Shown here piece by piece: positions 35,928-44,369 of a stretch of 64,000 nt of DNA. The notes below the pieces were generated by a model. It had not been told where the DNA came from. It saw only the letters and a list, made by a program, of their open reading frames with translations, and did no database searches. The stretch covers positions 62,001-126,000 of the forward strand of contig QHYH01000090.1 of assembly GCA_003223215.1 (NCBI GenBank), written 5' to 3'. The DNA is from Acidobacteriota bacterium. GTDB taxonomy: Bacteria > Acidobacteriota > Terriglobia > Acidiferrales > UBA7541. The translations under genes and the position numbers were made by a program. Numbering within the stretch: the stretch's first letter is position 1; every line of letters begins with the position of its first letter.

Positions 35928-38048
35928 GTGAGAAAGCTCTACCAGATTTTTTTCCCCGTACTCGCTCTCAGTCTTGCGCCGGCGATTGCGACTGCCCAAT
36001 CGTTCCGCGTGCAATGTCCGACCAGCACCATCACTCATCCGGATCCGACCAATGCCGGTGTTAACAATTCGGAACCCGCCTACAACGGTCCGACGCAATT
36101 TACGACGAACAAGGACGGGTATGTTTCGCCGACCTCGGGGACCGTGAATGGCGCGATCAAGTGCCAGCAGATCTCGGGCGGTGACGGCTACATGACCGAG
36201 GCCGACGGCACGCAGACGTTCATGTTCTCCTTCGGCCCGCTCTCCGGGCTCGCGGACGTCGCCGCCGGCCATCCGAGCACTCAGGTCCCGAGCGTTTTTA
36301 ACACCCCGTATCCAGGCACGCTGACGCGCGGTGACCCCGCCACGACCGATGGGGCGACGGCCGGCAACGCGCCGGGCGTCGGAGTGACTACAGGTACCGT
36401 GGTGCCGCCGTTTTCGTGGAACGGCGCGGTGGGTCTAGCCCCCGACATCCCGAACATCGTAACCGTGACCGACATCATCGCGGGCTCTCTTACCACCCCC
36501 CTCGCCGCCCCCCACTGCGCCCCTGGCGCCAACACGGTAACGGTTTTCACGGACTCGCCGCTGGGCGTTTCCGTGGGATCGCAGGTCGTCATCGCAAACG
36601 ATGCTCATTCCACCGGGATCGGGGGCACCCCCACGCCGGCGGGCCTTCTGGGCACTTACACTGTCACCTGTGTAGATAACGGCGGTCTGGCTCCTGACTT
36701 GGTCATCAATGGGAGTGGTTTCGTCGGCTTTGCCTTCCAGTACAGCGACCCAGGCGGCGCAGGGCTGTCCAACGTCGGCAATTTCAACGCCGGCACCGCC
36801 GCGGCGGTTGCTCCGGCGAACGATGGACACGTCGACCCCCGCCAAATCATCGATGTGGGCGTGATGAACGGCAATATTCCGGCGCCGTTGGCTGCCTTCG
36901 ACGAGGACGACGAGTTCTTCCTGACCCTTACCAACGTGGGCATGATTATGCGCCCGGACTTGTTCGAGCAGCATACCGTCCACTTCCACGGCTACCCCAA
37001 CGCTTCCTCGTTCTACGATGGAGTCCCTGACGCTTCGGTGGCCATCAACATCGGCGCCAGCTTCACCTATTACTATCTCGCCCCTGACGCCGGGACTTAC
37101 TTCTGGCACTGCCACATCACCCCGCCCGAGCACTTGCAGATGGGCATGGTGGGGCAGCTCTTTGTGCGTCCCCGGCAGGACCGGGTGCCGAGCGGCGGCA
37201 GCCTCTATACCTATCTTGGGTACCAGAATGGGATCTCCGAGCCCGCAACGAATCCTACGGTGGACCTGCGCACGGCATGCAGCCCCGCTGCGGATATCCT
37301 GTGCTCTGCCACCCTGCCGGTCGGCGGTGCCACCGCAAACACGGCGACTCGAGCGGCCGCCAACACGCTTTGCAGCGGCGCCAGCGCACCAGGCTTGACC
37401 CCTAACTATGTTTACAACGATGGCGACGGCTCGACGTGTTATGACGTTGAGTACCCCATCCAGATGCACGGCTTTGACCCCAATTTCCACTTTGTCGGCA
37501 TGACGTTCAACCCGGAAATGTTTGTGGACATGAAGGACAAATACTTCCTGCTCAACGGGCGGAGCTACCCCGACACGGTCGCGGCCGGGCCACAGGCTAC
37601 GGTGTCGAGCGACGGCCAGATGCACTACTCGCAGCCGCTGCCGGCCATCATTAACATTCCGGCGGGCGGCAGGGCGGCGCTGCGCCTCGTAAACCTGTCC
37701 GTCTCGGAATATCACACCCTGCAGACGCTGGGGGTTCCCATGAAAGAGGTCGGGTTCAACGCCAAGCTCCTGCGGGACCAGGGGGGAATGAACACCGAAT
37801 TCTACACCAACTCCATCACGCTGGGCGGCGGCGAGTCGCTTGATGTGATTCTGGATGCCAGCGATGCAGGCTGCGGGTCTGTGGGCTGCGCTGCACGGCT
37901 CTATCCGGCGGGGAGCGTCTTCTATGTCTACTCCCCCAATCTCGACCACCTGTCGAATGACGCCGAAAATTTCGGCGGGATGATGACTGAAGTACATATC
38001 TGCACGAGCGTCACGGGCGGCAACACATTCGGTAACACCTGCAACTAG
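35928..38048 (+). CDS. Secreted multicopper oxidase, subunit with type 1 copper site
   Basis: 706 residues, GTG start with AGGAGG eleven bases upstream. The signal peptide is FPVLALSLAPAIATAQ. The first cupredoxin domain carries QHTVHFHGYPN (H349, H352, H354) and TYFWHCHITPPEHLQMGM (H394, C395, H396, H402, M405/M407). This supplies a full type 1 copper Cys-His-Met set and part of a type 2/3 centre. A second cupredoxin domain (YFLLNGRSYPDT, GGRAALRLVNLSVSEYHTLQ) lacks ligands. No HPFH-type third motif is present, so a trinuclear centre would need another subunit. Residues about 110-300 look like an insertion into the first domain and include a module also found in the giant protein downstream. 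Only 10 bases separate it from the next gene. Relatives include OmpB-like and metal-oxidising multicopper proteins; substrate unknown. Confidence 0.88.
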   Translation: MRKLYQIFFPVLALSLAPAIATAQSFRVQCPTSTITHPDPTNAGVNNSEPAYNGPTQFTTNKDGYVSPTSGTVNGAIKCQQISGGDGYMTEADGTQTFMFSFGPLSGLADVAAGHPSTQVPSVFNTPYPGTLTRGDPATTDGATAGNAPGVGVTTGTVVPPFSWNGAVGLAPDIPNIVTVTDIIAGSLTTPLAAPHCAPGANTVTVFTDSPLGVSVGSQVVIANDAHSTGIGGTPTPAGLLGTYTVTCVDNGGLAPDLVINGSGFVGFAFQYSDPGGAGLSNVGNFNAGTAAAVAPANDGHVDPRQIIDVGVMNGNIPAPLAAFDEDDEFFLTLTNVGMIMRPDLFEQHTVHFHGYPNASSFYDGVPDASVAINIGASFTYYYLAPDAGTYFWHCHITPPEHLQMGMVGQLFVRPRQDRVPSGGSLYTYLGYQNGISEPATNPTVDLRTACSPAADILCSATLPVGGATANTATRAAANTLCSGASAPGLTPNYVYNDGDGSTCYDVEYPIQMHGFDPNFHFVGMTFNPEMFVDMKDKYFLLNGRSYPDTVAAGPQATVSSDGQMHYSQPLPAIINIPAGGRAALRLVNLSVSEYHTLQTLGVPMKEVGFNAKLLRDQGGMNTEFYTNSITLGGGESLDVILDASDAGCGSVGCAARLYPAGSVFYVYSPNLDHLSNDAENFGGMMTEVHICTSVTGGNTFGNTCN

Positions 38049-38058
38049 GAGCGCGGCA

Positions 38059-39759
38059 ATGAGGGAGATGACAATGAAAAAAGCAATTTCGCAAGTCGCA
38101 CACATTCTCGCGCCGATAGTGTTGGTGTTCTCGCTCTCGGCCACGGCTTTTGCTGCCGCACCCGGCATCACCGGCCCGACCTTTAACTTGACGGCGCAAC
38201 AGGCCTATCTCAACCAGCCCGATGGAGAGGCGGTTTACTCCTGGGGCTACGGTTGCAATGGGACGCCCGCGGGCTTTGCCCCGACCTTGAATGGGCAGAC
38301 TTGCCCAACGATGCAGGTGCCCGGCCCCACGCTGATCGTCCACGAGAACGCTGTGGTCACGGTCACCCTGCTGAATGGTCTGCCCAATGCAGCCGGCAAT
38401 ACCTCGATCCTGTTCCCTGGCTTCAACGTCACCACCACCTGTCCTGCGTCCACTGCAGCTGGGGCGCCTCAACAGGGATTGTTGACGTGCGAGGCGGCGC
38501 CGGGCGGTACAGTGACCTACACGTTCACTGCCTCAGCGCCCGGGACGCATGCTTACTACAGCGGGACGCAAGGAGACCTTCAGATCGAGATGGGTCTTTA
38601 CGGCGCCGTGATCGTCCTTCCGGCCAGCGTCCCCGCCAACTGCACAACCGGCTACCATGCCGCGAACCTGGCCGCGGAGGCGCACTGGGGAGAAACGGAC
38701 TTCCGGCTCTCGCAGGCTGCCTACGATCACCCCGGGAGTTGCTACGACCGGGAATATTTGTTCCAGTGGGCCGAGATGGATACCAGGATTCACCGCCAGG
38801 CGCAGGCGCAGGTGGCGGCGCGGGCCAACTGCACGGTCGGTAGTGCGGGATGTAGTCTCGACGTACAGACTGAGCCCTACCACCCTGCCTACTTCTTGAT
38901 CAATGGACGCTCCATGCCTGACCTCATGGACCCCAACTTTGCCGGCGAGTATCCGCACCAGCCTTACAACGGCAACCCGCACATGCATCCGGGCGAGCTG
39001 ACCCTGATCCGCACCATCGGCCAAGGGCGCTGGCAACATCCCTTCCACGAGCACGCCAACCACGTGCGCATCCTGGCGCGGGATGGGAACCTGGTTCTGA
39101 GCGGCGCCATCGCCAACACCATTTCGTACAACACGCCAGGAGGCACAGCGGCGTCGGGACCCCCGCTTGCCGGGCTACTGATGTTCAACACGGACACGAC
39201 TCCGGGCGAGGCGTTCGACGGGATCTTCTACTTTACGGGCCGGGGATTGAACTGGGACCCGTACGGTCACCATCCTGTCTCTAGTACAAACGACCCTCTG
39301 GCCACGCTTCCGTGCACTCCAGACGCCAACGGCTACAACTCGGGCGCGCCGAACGCGGTCAACTTCATGGAGTGGTGCCAGGACCACAACAAGCCGGTGC
39401 AAGTGGCCCCCTTCGGGGATGTGGCGGCGGGCGGCCCGGCAACGCTTCCCGATCCGAACGTTTTGACGAATGGCCAATGGTACGGCGGCACTCCCTACCT
39501 GGGTCCGGATGCGAGCCTGCGGGCGGCGATGCCGACCTGTGCGGCTAACCCTTACGGCACGCCCAACCCCCCAAGCGCCAATTGCACCACATTGCTTCCG
39601 TCCAACACCCAGGCCAACCCAGCCAGCGAGCGCGGTTGGGCGTTTATGTGGCACTCGCATAACGAGCGCGAGATTACGACGAACAATGTCTTCCCCGGCG
39701 GCATGCTGATGATGATGCTGGTGGATTCCCGGGAATTTGTGATTGATGAGTCGCTGTGA
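38059..39759 (+). CDS. Secreted multicopper-oxidase-like protein with HPFHEH and HSH motifs
   Basis: 566 residues. The ATG at 38059 has AGGAG; an in-frame ATG at 38074 with GGGAG is an alternative. The signal peptide is AHILAPIVLVFSLSATAFA. The first cupredoxin domain is recognisable (VPGPTLIVHENAVVTVTLLN, then GDLQIEMGLYGAVIVLP), but the usual HxHG reads ILFPGF and the HSH position reads THAYYSG, so its ligands are gone. The C-terminal domain has WQHPFHEHANHV (H327, H330, H332, H335) and FMWHSHNEREITTNNVFPGG (H532, S533, H534). The latter is the HCH motif with Cys replaced by Ser, so no type 1 copper. It thus has the half-site missing from the preceding protein. I infer that the two assemble. 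The next gene starts 40 bases on. Confidence 0.85.
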   Translation: MREMTMKKAISQVAHILAPIVLVFSLSATAFAAAPGITGPTFNLTAQQAYLNQPDGEAVYSWGYGCNGTPAGFAPTLNGQTCPTMQVPGPTLIVHENAVVTVTLLNGLPNAAGNTSILFPGFNVTTTCPASTAAGAPQQGLLTCEAAPGGTVTYTFTASAPGTHAYYSGTQGDLQIEMGLYGAVIVLPASVPANCTTGYHAANLAAEAHWGETDFRLSQAAYDHPGSCYDREYLFQWAEMDTRIHRQAQAQVAARANCTVGSAGCSLDVQTEPYHPAYFLINGRSMPDLMDPNFAGEYPHQPYNGNPHMHPGELTLIRTIGQGRWQHPFHEHANHVRILARDGNLVLSGAIANTISYNTPGGTAASGPPLAGLLMFNTDTTPGEAFDGIFYFTGRGLNWDPYGHHPVSSTNDPLATLPCTPDANGYNSGAPNAVNFMEWCQDHNKPVQVAPFGDVAAGGPATLPDPNVLTNGQWYGGTPYLGPDASLRAAMPTCAANPYGTPNPPSANCTTLLPSNTQANPASERGWAFMWHSHNEREITTNNVFPGGMLMMMLVDSREFVIDESL

Positions 39760-39799
39760 GCTGACGGTGAAAGACGACTTTAGATTGACGGAGAAAACG

Positions 39800-42700
39800 A
39801 TGCGAACCAGCCACTTCAAAGCCAATGCAATCATGAAGGCCGCCGTGCTAGCGGCCTCTATCCTCCTGTTTGGCGTGAGCGCAAGCTTCGGCCAGCAAAC
39901 CGTTAATTTAACGGCGGCGCCGACGACGACGACCTTGCCGGACGGCACCACGGTGCCGATGTGGGGGTATTTCTGCGGCACGGCTGTCGCTACTAATCCC
40001 GCTCCGGCCGCGACGTGCGGGGCATTGAATCCCTCGTCGGTGTCGACGGTGGCGACAGTGCCGTCTACTTGGTCCCCTGTGATGATTACCGTTCCCTATG
40101 TTCCCGGGGCGACGAGTTTGACCATCAGTCTCACCAACAACCTCTCGTTCACCCCGACGGGGGCCACGACCGCGAATGCTATTCCCACCTCGATCATAAT
40201 CGTCGGGCAAGTGGGCGGCGGTCTCGGCGTTGTAGCGCAGCGAACGGCCACGCCGAGTCCCGACCACTCCAACGCGCAGGGGTGCGTCACTTGGTTTATC
40301 GCCGACCCCACCAACACTCCGCCGGGCGTCCCATGCCCGCAAACGGCTACAAGTCCCGTATCAGGAGCTTATCCGCCAACCCAGGGGCCGCGCGTGCAGT
40401 CATTCGGCGCGGAAGTGACAGCAATTGCGGCAGGGACAACGGCGACCTGCACAGCACCCACAACAGGGCCTGTCGCCGGCTGCGCGGCGCTGACATGGCC
40501 CGCGCTCAAGCCGGGCACCTACCTGCTCGAGTCGGGCACGCATCCCTCGATTCAGGTCCCCATGGGGCTGATCGGCATGCTGGTGGTCACGACTGCGCCG
40601 TCAGGCAGCACACCGGGCACAGCGTATCCCGCCGTCGGAACGGCTCCTGCGGTGCCTTACAATGCCGAGCTTCCACTGGAGTTTAGTGAAATCGACCCAG
40701 TGCAAAACAAGGCCGTCAACACTGCGGTCAGCACCGCTGGTTTCAGCGAGACCAAGGTGTGGGACGGCCACATCGGCGCGTGTGGCAATCCCAATTCGCC
40801 TGTGGGGGTTGCGAACACGTGCTATCCCCCAGCGGTGAACTACACGCCGTTCTATTACCTGATCGACGGGCTGGCGTTCAACAAGACCAATGCGACGGCT
40901 TCGCTGTTCGCGGCTTCGGCTGGCGTCAGTGGCACACCTCCTGCACCAGTCACGACCGGAATCACCGGCACCGTTCTCGTGCGCATGGTGAATGCCGGCC
41001 TGCGCATGCACGTGCCTTCGATCGTCGGCTCGCTAACACAGGGCTTCACCGGAGCAGGTGCGGCTGCCACGGTGAGTGGATTCACCTTGATTGCGGAAGA
41101 TGGCAACGTCATCCCCGGCGTAGCTCCCGCTGGCGCCACCACCGCTCCCGTGGCTCCCCGTGTACAGACCGACGTCTTTATGGCCGCGGGCAAGACTTTT
41201 GACGTGATGATCAATGCGCCGACCAGTACGACGGCGCCTGCTCTTCCGGTGTACGATCGCGAGTTGAGCCTGTCGGCCAATTCTTCCGCGCGTGATGCCG
41301 GAATGCTGGCCTATATCGGTGTCAATGGCTCCTTACTCCCGGCGGCAGCAGGCACGGGTGTGTTCGCGGCCGCGAAAGCCAACGCGGATACGTATAATTC
41401 CCTGGCTGCGGGCCAGACGTTCACAGTATCGGACACGTCCAAAGGAGTGATCGCCAACGACGTTAATGTTTACGGCGTGACACTCCTCACGCAAGCCGCC
41501 AGCGGCGTGGTGGCCCTCAACGCCAACGGAACGTTTACGTATACACCCAACGCCGGCTCGACAGCGACCTCAGACAGTTTCACCTACTGCGCCAACAATG
41601 GTTTTACTCCGGCGGCAGGCGCGACGGCGGCGAGTTGTTCCTCCTCCGCTTTAACCGCCACGGTGACCCTGGGTGCTTCAGCGCTTACCGGAAACCCCAC
41701 CGCGATTGCTCAGTCTTACACGGCGAAGTCGGCCACGTACCTGAAGATTGCGTCGCCCGGCCTCCTCGCGCCGAACACAGACCCGAACAACCTTCCTCTT
41801 ACCGTTGTCACCTCCCCCGCGCCGACAATCGCTGGCGGAACCCTGCTTGTGGATGCCCAGGGTGGGTTTACTGTGTCCCTCAGCCCAGCGCCCACAACGG
41901 CGACCGTGGCCACCTTCTCGTACACCGTGAAGAACTCCCAGGGTAGGTCGAGCGCCCCCGGAACGGTGACCATCAACTTCCCGGCCCCCAGCAATCTCAC
42001 GGTGAATGTGGTGGATGCCCAGGCTTACAATAGTTGCAATGGCGACAGCACCTGCATCAGCGGATTAACTAAGATTACCGACTACCGCTGGATCATTGAA
42101 GAAGACAAGACCTTCTGGGTAGATCCCAATTGCACAACGAACGCCAGCATTACCGCGCCGGGCTGCCCCCACGTTGTGGGCCCCTCGGGCCAGAGCACCA
42201 TCCCCACCCAAGGGGTTCAGTTCCACACGAGCACTATGGATTATGTGGCCACAGGCTGCACGGGGGCGAAGTCGTGCGAAAGCGGCCAGACCGTGTTGGA
42301 TACCAATCCGAGTTCAGCGACCTTCGGCCAGCACGTGCCGGCCGCCTGTGACCTGGGCAATGGCGCTTGCCGAACGACGGTCGATCGAACCACCGGCGGA
42401 ACGACAGCCTCTTTGCCGAGCTCGGTCCATCTCGATCCCAGCAAGCGCTATTATATCTCGGTGTTGCCGGGCGATGCGGGCGACCCCTTCCCCGCGTACG
42501 CTGGCCAGCCCACTTGTACATCGACCGGTGCAAATCCTGGTGATCTCGGCTGCGGCCACACCATGGGCGGCGCTCAGGTTCCTCCGGCCTGCAACGTTTT
42601 AGTGGCTGGGTGTACCTCAACCAGCACCACTGCCTTCGCACCCGTAACGGTGCTGGTGGTGCCCACTCCGCTTCCAACAGGCAAACTCTCATTGATCGTG

Positions 42701-44356
42701 TTTGAAGATGACTTCCCACTCAATGGCGAGCAGGATGCCGGGGGCGGTATCGACGTTCTATCGGCCAACGAGCCCGGTCTGGGCGGATTCGAAATCATCC
42801 TGTGGGACAACTATGGTTCACTCGGCGACGTGACCGGCCAGGACACCCACGACATGTTCAACCAGCCGTTGTCGAACAGTTTGGCGGGAACCACCGATCC
42901 CGCTACGGGGCTTGACGCGTGTCCGGTCTCGGCGCAGGCCACTACGGATCCCACGCAGGCGGGCATCACGGGTAGGATCGTAACCTGCCCGAAGTATGAA
43001 TCCGATGGGAAGACTCTATCTCCGCTGGCAGGCCAGGCGGTGGTTGCCAATCTCATGGCGGACAAATTCAGCGTCCAAGCCTACCCGGGGGCTGACCGGA
43101 TTGCGCGCGGGGAAGAATGGCTCCAGACCAACACTCTGGATGGACAGCATCCCCACGATTCTTTCATCCGCGTTGGGGAGCCCGGCTACTTCCAGGAGTA
43201 CGGACCTGCCGGCTACCACGTGAGCATTGGCTTTGTCAATCCGAAGATCATCAATGACCGCCACGATGCGGTCTGTGCCGGCACCTTCGGTGCTGTCGGC
43301 CCTTGCACCAACATCATTGAAGGGCAGGTGGATGTCCAGCGTTTTAGCCGGACACCGGACCAGAGACTCTACCCCAGCGGCTCGCGCGATGCCCTCGCTT
43401 GGACCCAGTGCTGGGTGAGCTTGGGAGACCCGGACGCAGAAGACTTCATGTTCACCAAGTGCGACGCCAACGGGAACTTCAAGTTTACCGGCGTTCCCGG
43501 CGGCAACTGGAGACTGACCCTCGGCGACCAGTGGAATGACCAGATCATTGATGGCCTCTCGACGCCGGCCAACGTGGGCTGCGTCCCCACGCCGCCCGCG
43601 ACCACCTGCTCCGGCGGCATTACCGACCTCAAGATGGGGCAGATTGGCGCCCAGCAGTGGCAGGCGAATGTCTACACTCGCACTTTCGTTGACGATAACA
43701 AGAATGGCATCCGGGACGCAGACGAGATCGGGATTCCGTTGGTCTATACCTTTGTTCGCTACCGCGACGGCAGTCGGGCCAACGCTCTGACGACGGACTT
43801 CGACGGCGTTGCCAGTTTCAACGAGACGTTCCCGCTGTTCAATTGGTATGTCGTCACAGCGGATTCGGGCCGCTATAAGACGACCGGGATCCACACTGTT
43901 TACGACGCGGGCGGACCGGCCGACGGCTCGACGTACTGCGGGCGGGCGGGCCGGCCTTGCGGCACCTCGACCGATTACAACTTCCTGGCGAACACCTACG
44001 AGGCGGTTCCTCTGCCCGCCGACCTGTCTGTACCTGGCGCGGTCTATTGCGCCAAAGCCGATTGCAAGGCTGAGGCCGCTACGTTCGCAGCCGGCACGGC
44101 GATCCCCAGCTCGTCAACCGCTTCCACCGGCCGCATCGACCCGCCGTGGGTTGCCGCGGAGGGCTGGTCGGGCGAAACAAGCCAGGGCAACTGGATTGAG
44201 TTCGGCAAAGCACCCTTTGCGAGCTGCAACCCAGCCCTACCCGCAAGCGCAACAAACTTCTGCGTGACCGTGCCCAATCCGCTGTACAACCCCACCGCCG
44301 GCGGAACTACCGCTTCTCCATGGACTTGTCAAATATGCCGCCACGCGCCCCTTTGA
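39800..44356 (+). CDS. Giant secreted cupredoxin/SdrD-B-like protein, N-terminal part (frame broken near 44,320)
   Basis: About 1,518 residues from the ATG at 39800, preceded by GGAGA; the frame is open from a TTG at 39743. The signal peptide is AAVLAASILLFGVSASFGQ. Residues about 30-530 look like two multicopper-oxidase domains without copper ligands (TYLLESGTHPSIQVPMGLIG; FYYLIDGLAFNK; TVLVRMVNAGLRMHVPS). Next come cadherin-like repeats (GVIANDVNVYGVTL; ALNANGTFTYTPNAGSTATS) and at least two SdrD-B/Cna-B-like domains (IVFEDDFPLNGEQDAGGGID; YTRTFVDDNKNGIRDADEIG, with Asp/Asn-rich calcium-like loops). The frame runs out at TGA 44354. The last residues (TCQICRHAPL) look out of frame, while the overlapping +1 frame reads GLVKYAATRPFDDASQ and continues into the next entry. 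I therefore take both as one gene with a one-base deletion or sequencing error. Confidence 0.8.
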   Translation: MRTSHFKANAIMKAAVLAASILLFGVSASFGQQTVNLTAAPTTTTLPDGTTVPMWGYFCGTAVATNPAPAATCGALNPSSVSTVATVPSTWSPVMITVPYVPGATSLTISLTNNLSFTPTGATTANAIPTSIIIVGQVGGGLGVVAQRTATPSPDHSNAQGCVTWFIADPTNTPPGVPCPQTATSPVSGAYPPTQGPRVQSFGAEVTAIAAGTTATCTAPTTGPVAGCAALTWPALKPGTYLLESGTHPSIQVPMGLIGMLVVTTAPSGSTPGTAYPAVGTAPAVPYNAELPLEFSEIDPVQNKAVNTAVSTAGFSETKVWDGHIGACGNPNSPVGVANTCYPPAVNYTPFYYLIDGLAFNKTNATASLFAASAGVSGTPPAPVTTGITGTVLVRMVNAGLRMHVPSIVGSLTQGFTGAGAAATVSGFTLIAEDGNVIPGVAPAGATTAPVAPRVQTDVFMAAGKTFDVMINAPTSTTAPALPVYDRELSLSANSSARDAGMLAYIGVNGSLLPAAAGTGVFAAAKANADTYNSLAAGQTFTVSDTSKGVIANDVNVYGVTLLTQAASGVVALNANGTFTYTPNAGSTATSDSFTYCANNGFTPAAGATAASCSSSALTATVTLGASALTGNPTAIAQSYTAKSATYLKIASPGLLAPNTDPNNLPLTVVTSPAPTIAGGTLLVDAQGGFTVSLSPAPTTATVATFSYTVKNSQGRSSAPGTVTINFPAPSNLTVNVVDAQAYNSCNGDSTCISGLTKITDYRWIIEEDKTFWVDPNCTTNASITAPGCPHVVGPSGQSTIPTQGVQFHTSTMDYVATGCTGAKSCESGQTVLDTNPSSATFGQHVPAACDLGNGACRTTVDRTTGGTTASLPSSVHLDPSKRYYISVLPGDAGDPFPAYAGQPTCTSTGANPGDLGCGHTMGGAQVPPACNVLVAGCTSTSTTAFAPVTVLVVPTPLPTGKLSLIVFEDDFPLNGEQDAGGGIDVLSANEPGLGGFEIILWDNYGSLGDVTGQDTHDMFNQPLSNSLAGTTDPATGLDACPVSAQATTDPTQAGITGRIVTCPKYESDGKTLSPLAGQAVVANLMADKFSVQAYPGADRIARGEEWLQTNTLDGQHPHDSFIRVGEPGYFQEYGPAGYHVSIGFVNPKIINDRHDAVCAGTFGAVGPCTNIIEGQVDVQRFSRTPDQRLYPSGSRDALAWTQCWVSLGDPDAEDFMFTKCDANGNFKFTGVPGGNWRLTLGDQWNDQIIDGLSTPANVGCVPTPPATTCSGGITDLKMGQIGAQQWQANVYTRTFVDDNKNGIRDADEIGIPLVYTFVRYRDGSRANALTTDFDGVASFNETFPLFNWYVVTADSGRYKTTGIHTVYDAGGPADGSTYCGRAGRPCGTSTDYNFLANTYEAVPLPADLSVPGAVYCAKADCKAEAATFAAGTAIPSSSTASTGRIDPPWVAAEGWSGETSQGNWIEFGKAPFASCNPALPASATNFCVTVPNPLYNPTAGGTTASPWTCQICRHAPL

Positions 44357-44369
44357 CGACGCCTCGCAA

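Noticed and set aside
36435-38171. Minus-strand open frame of 578 codons opposite the first multicopper oxidase
   Set aside because: Antisense of a gene with clear copper motifs; the translation is low-complexity and has no start signal.
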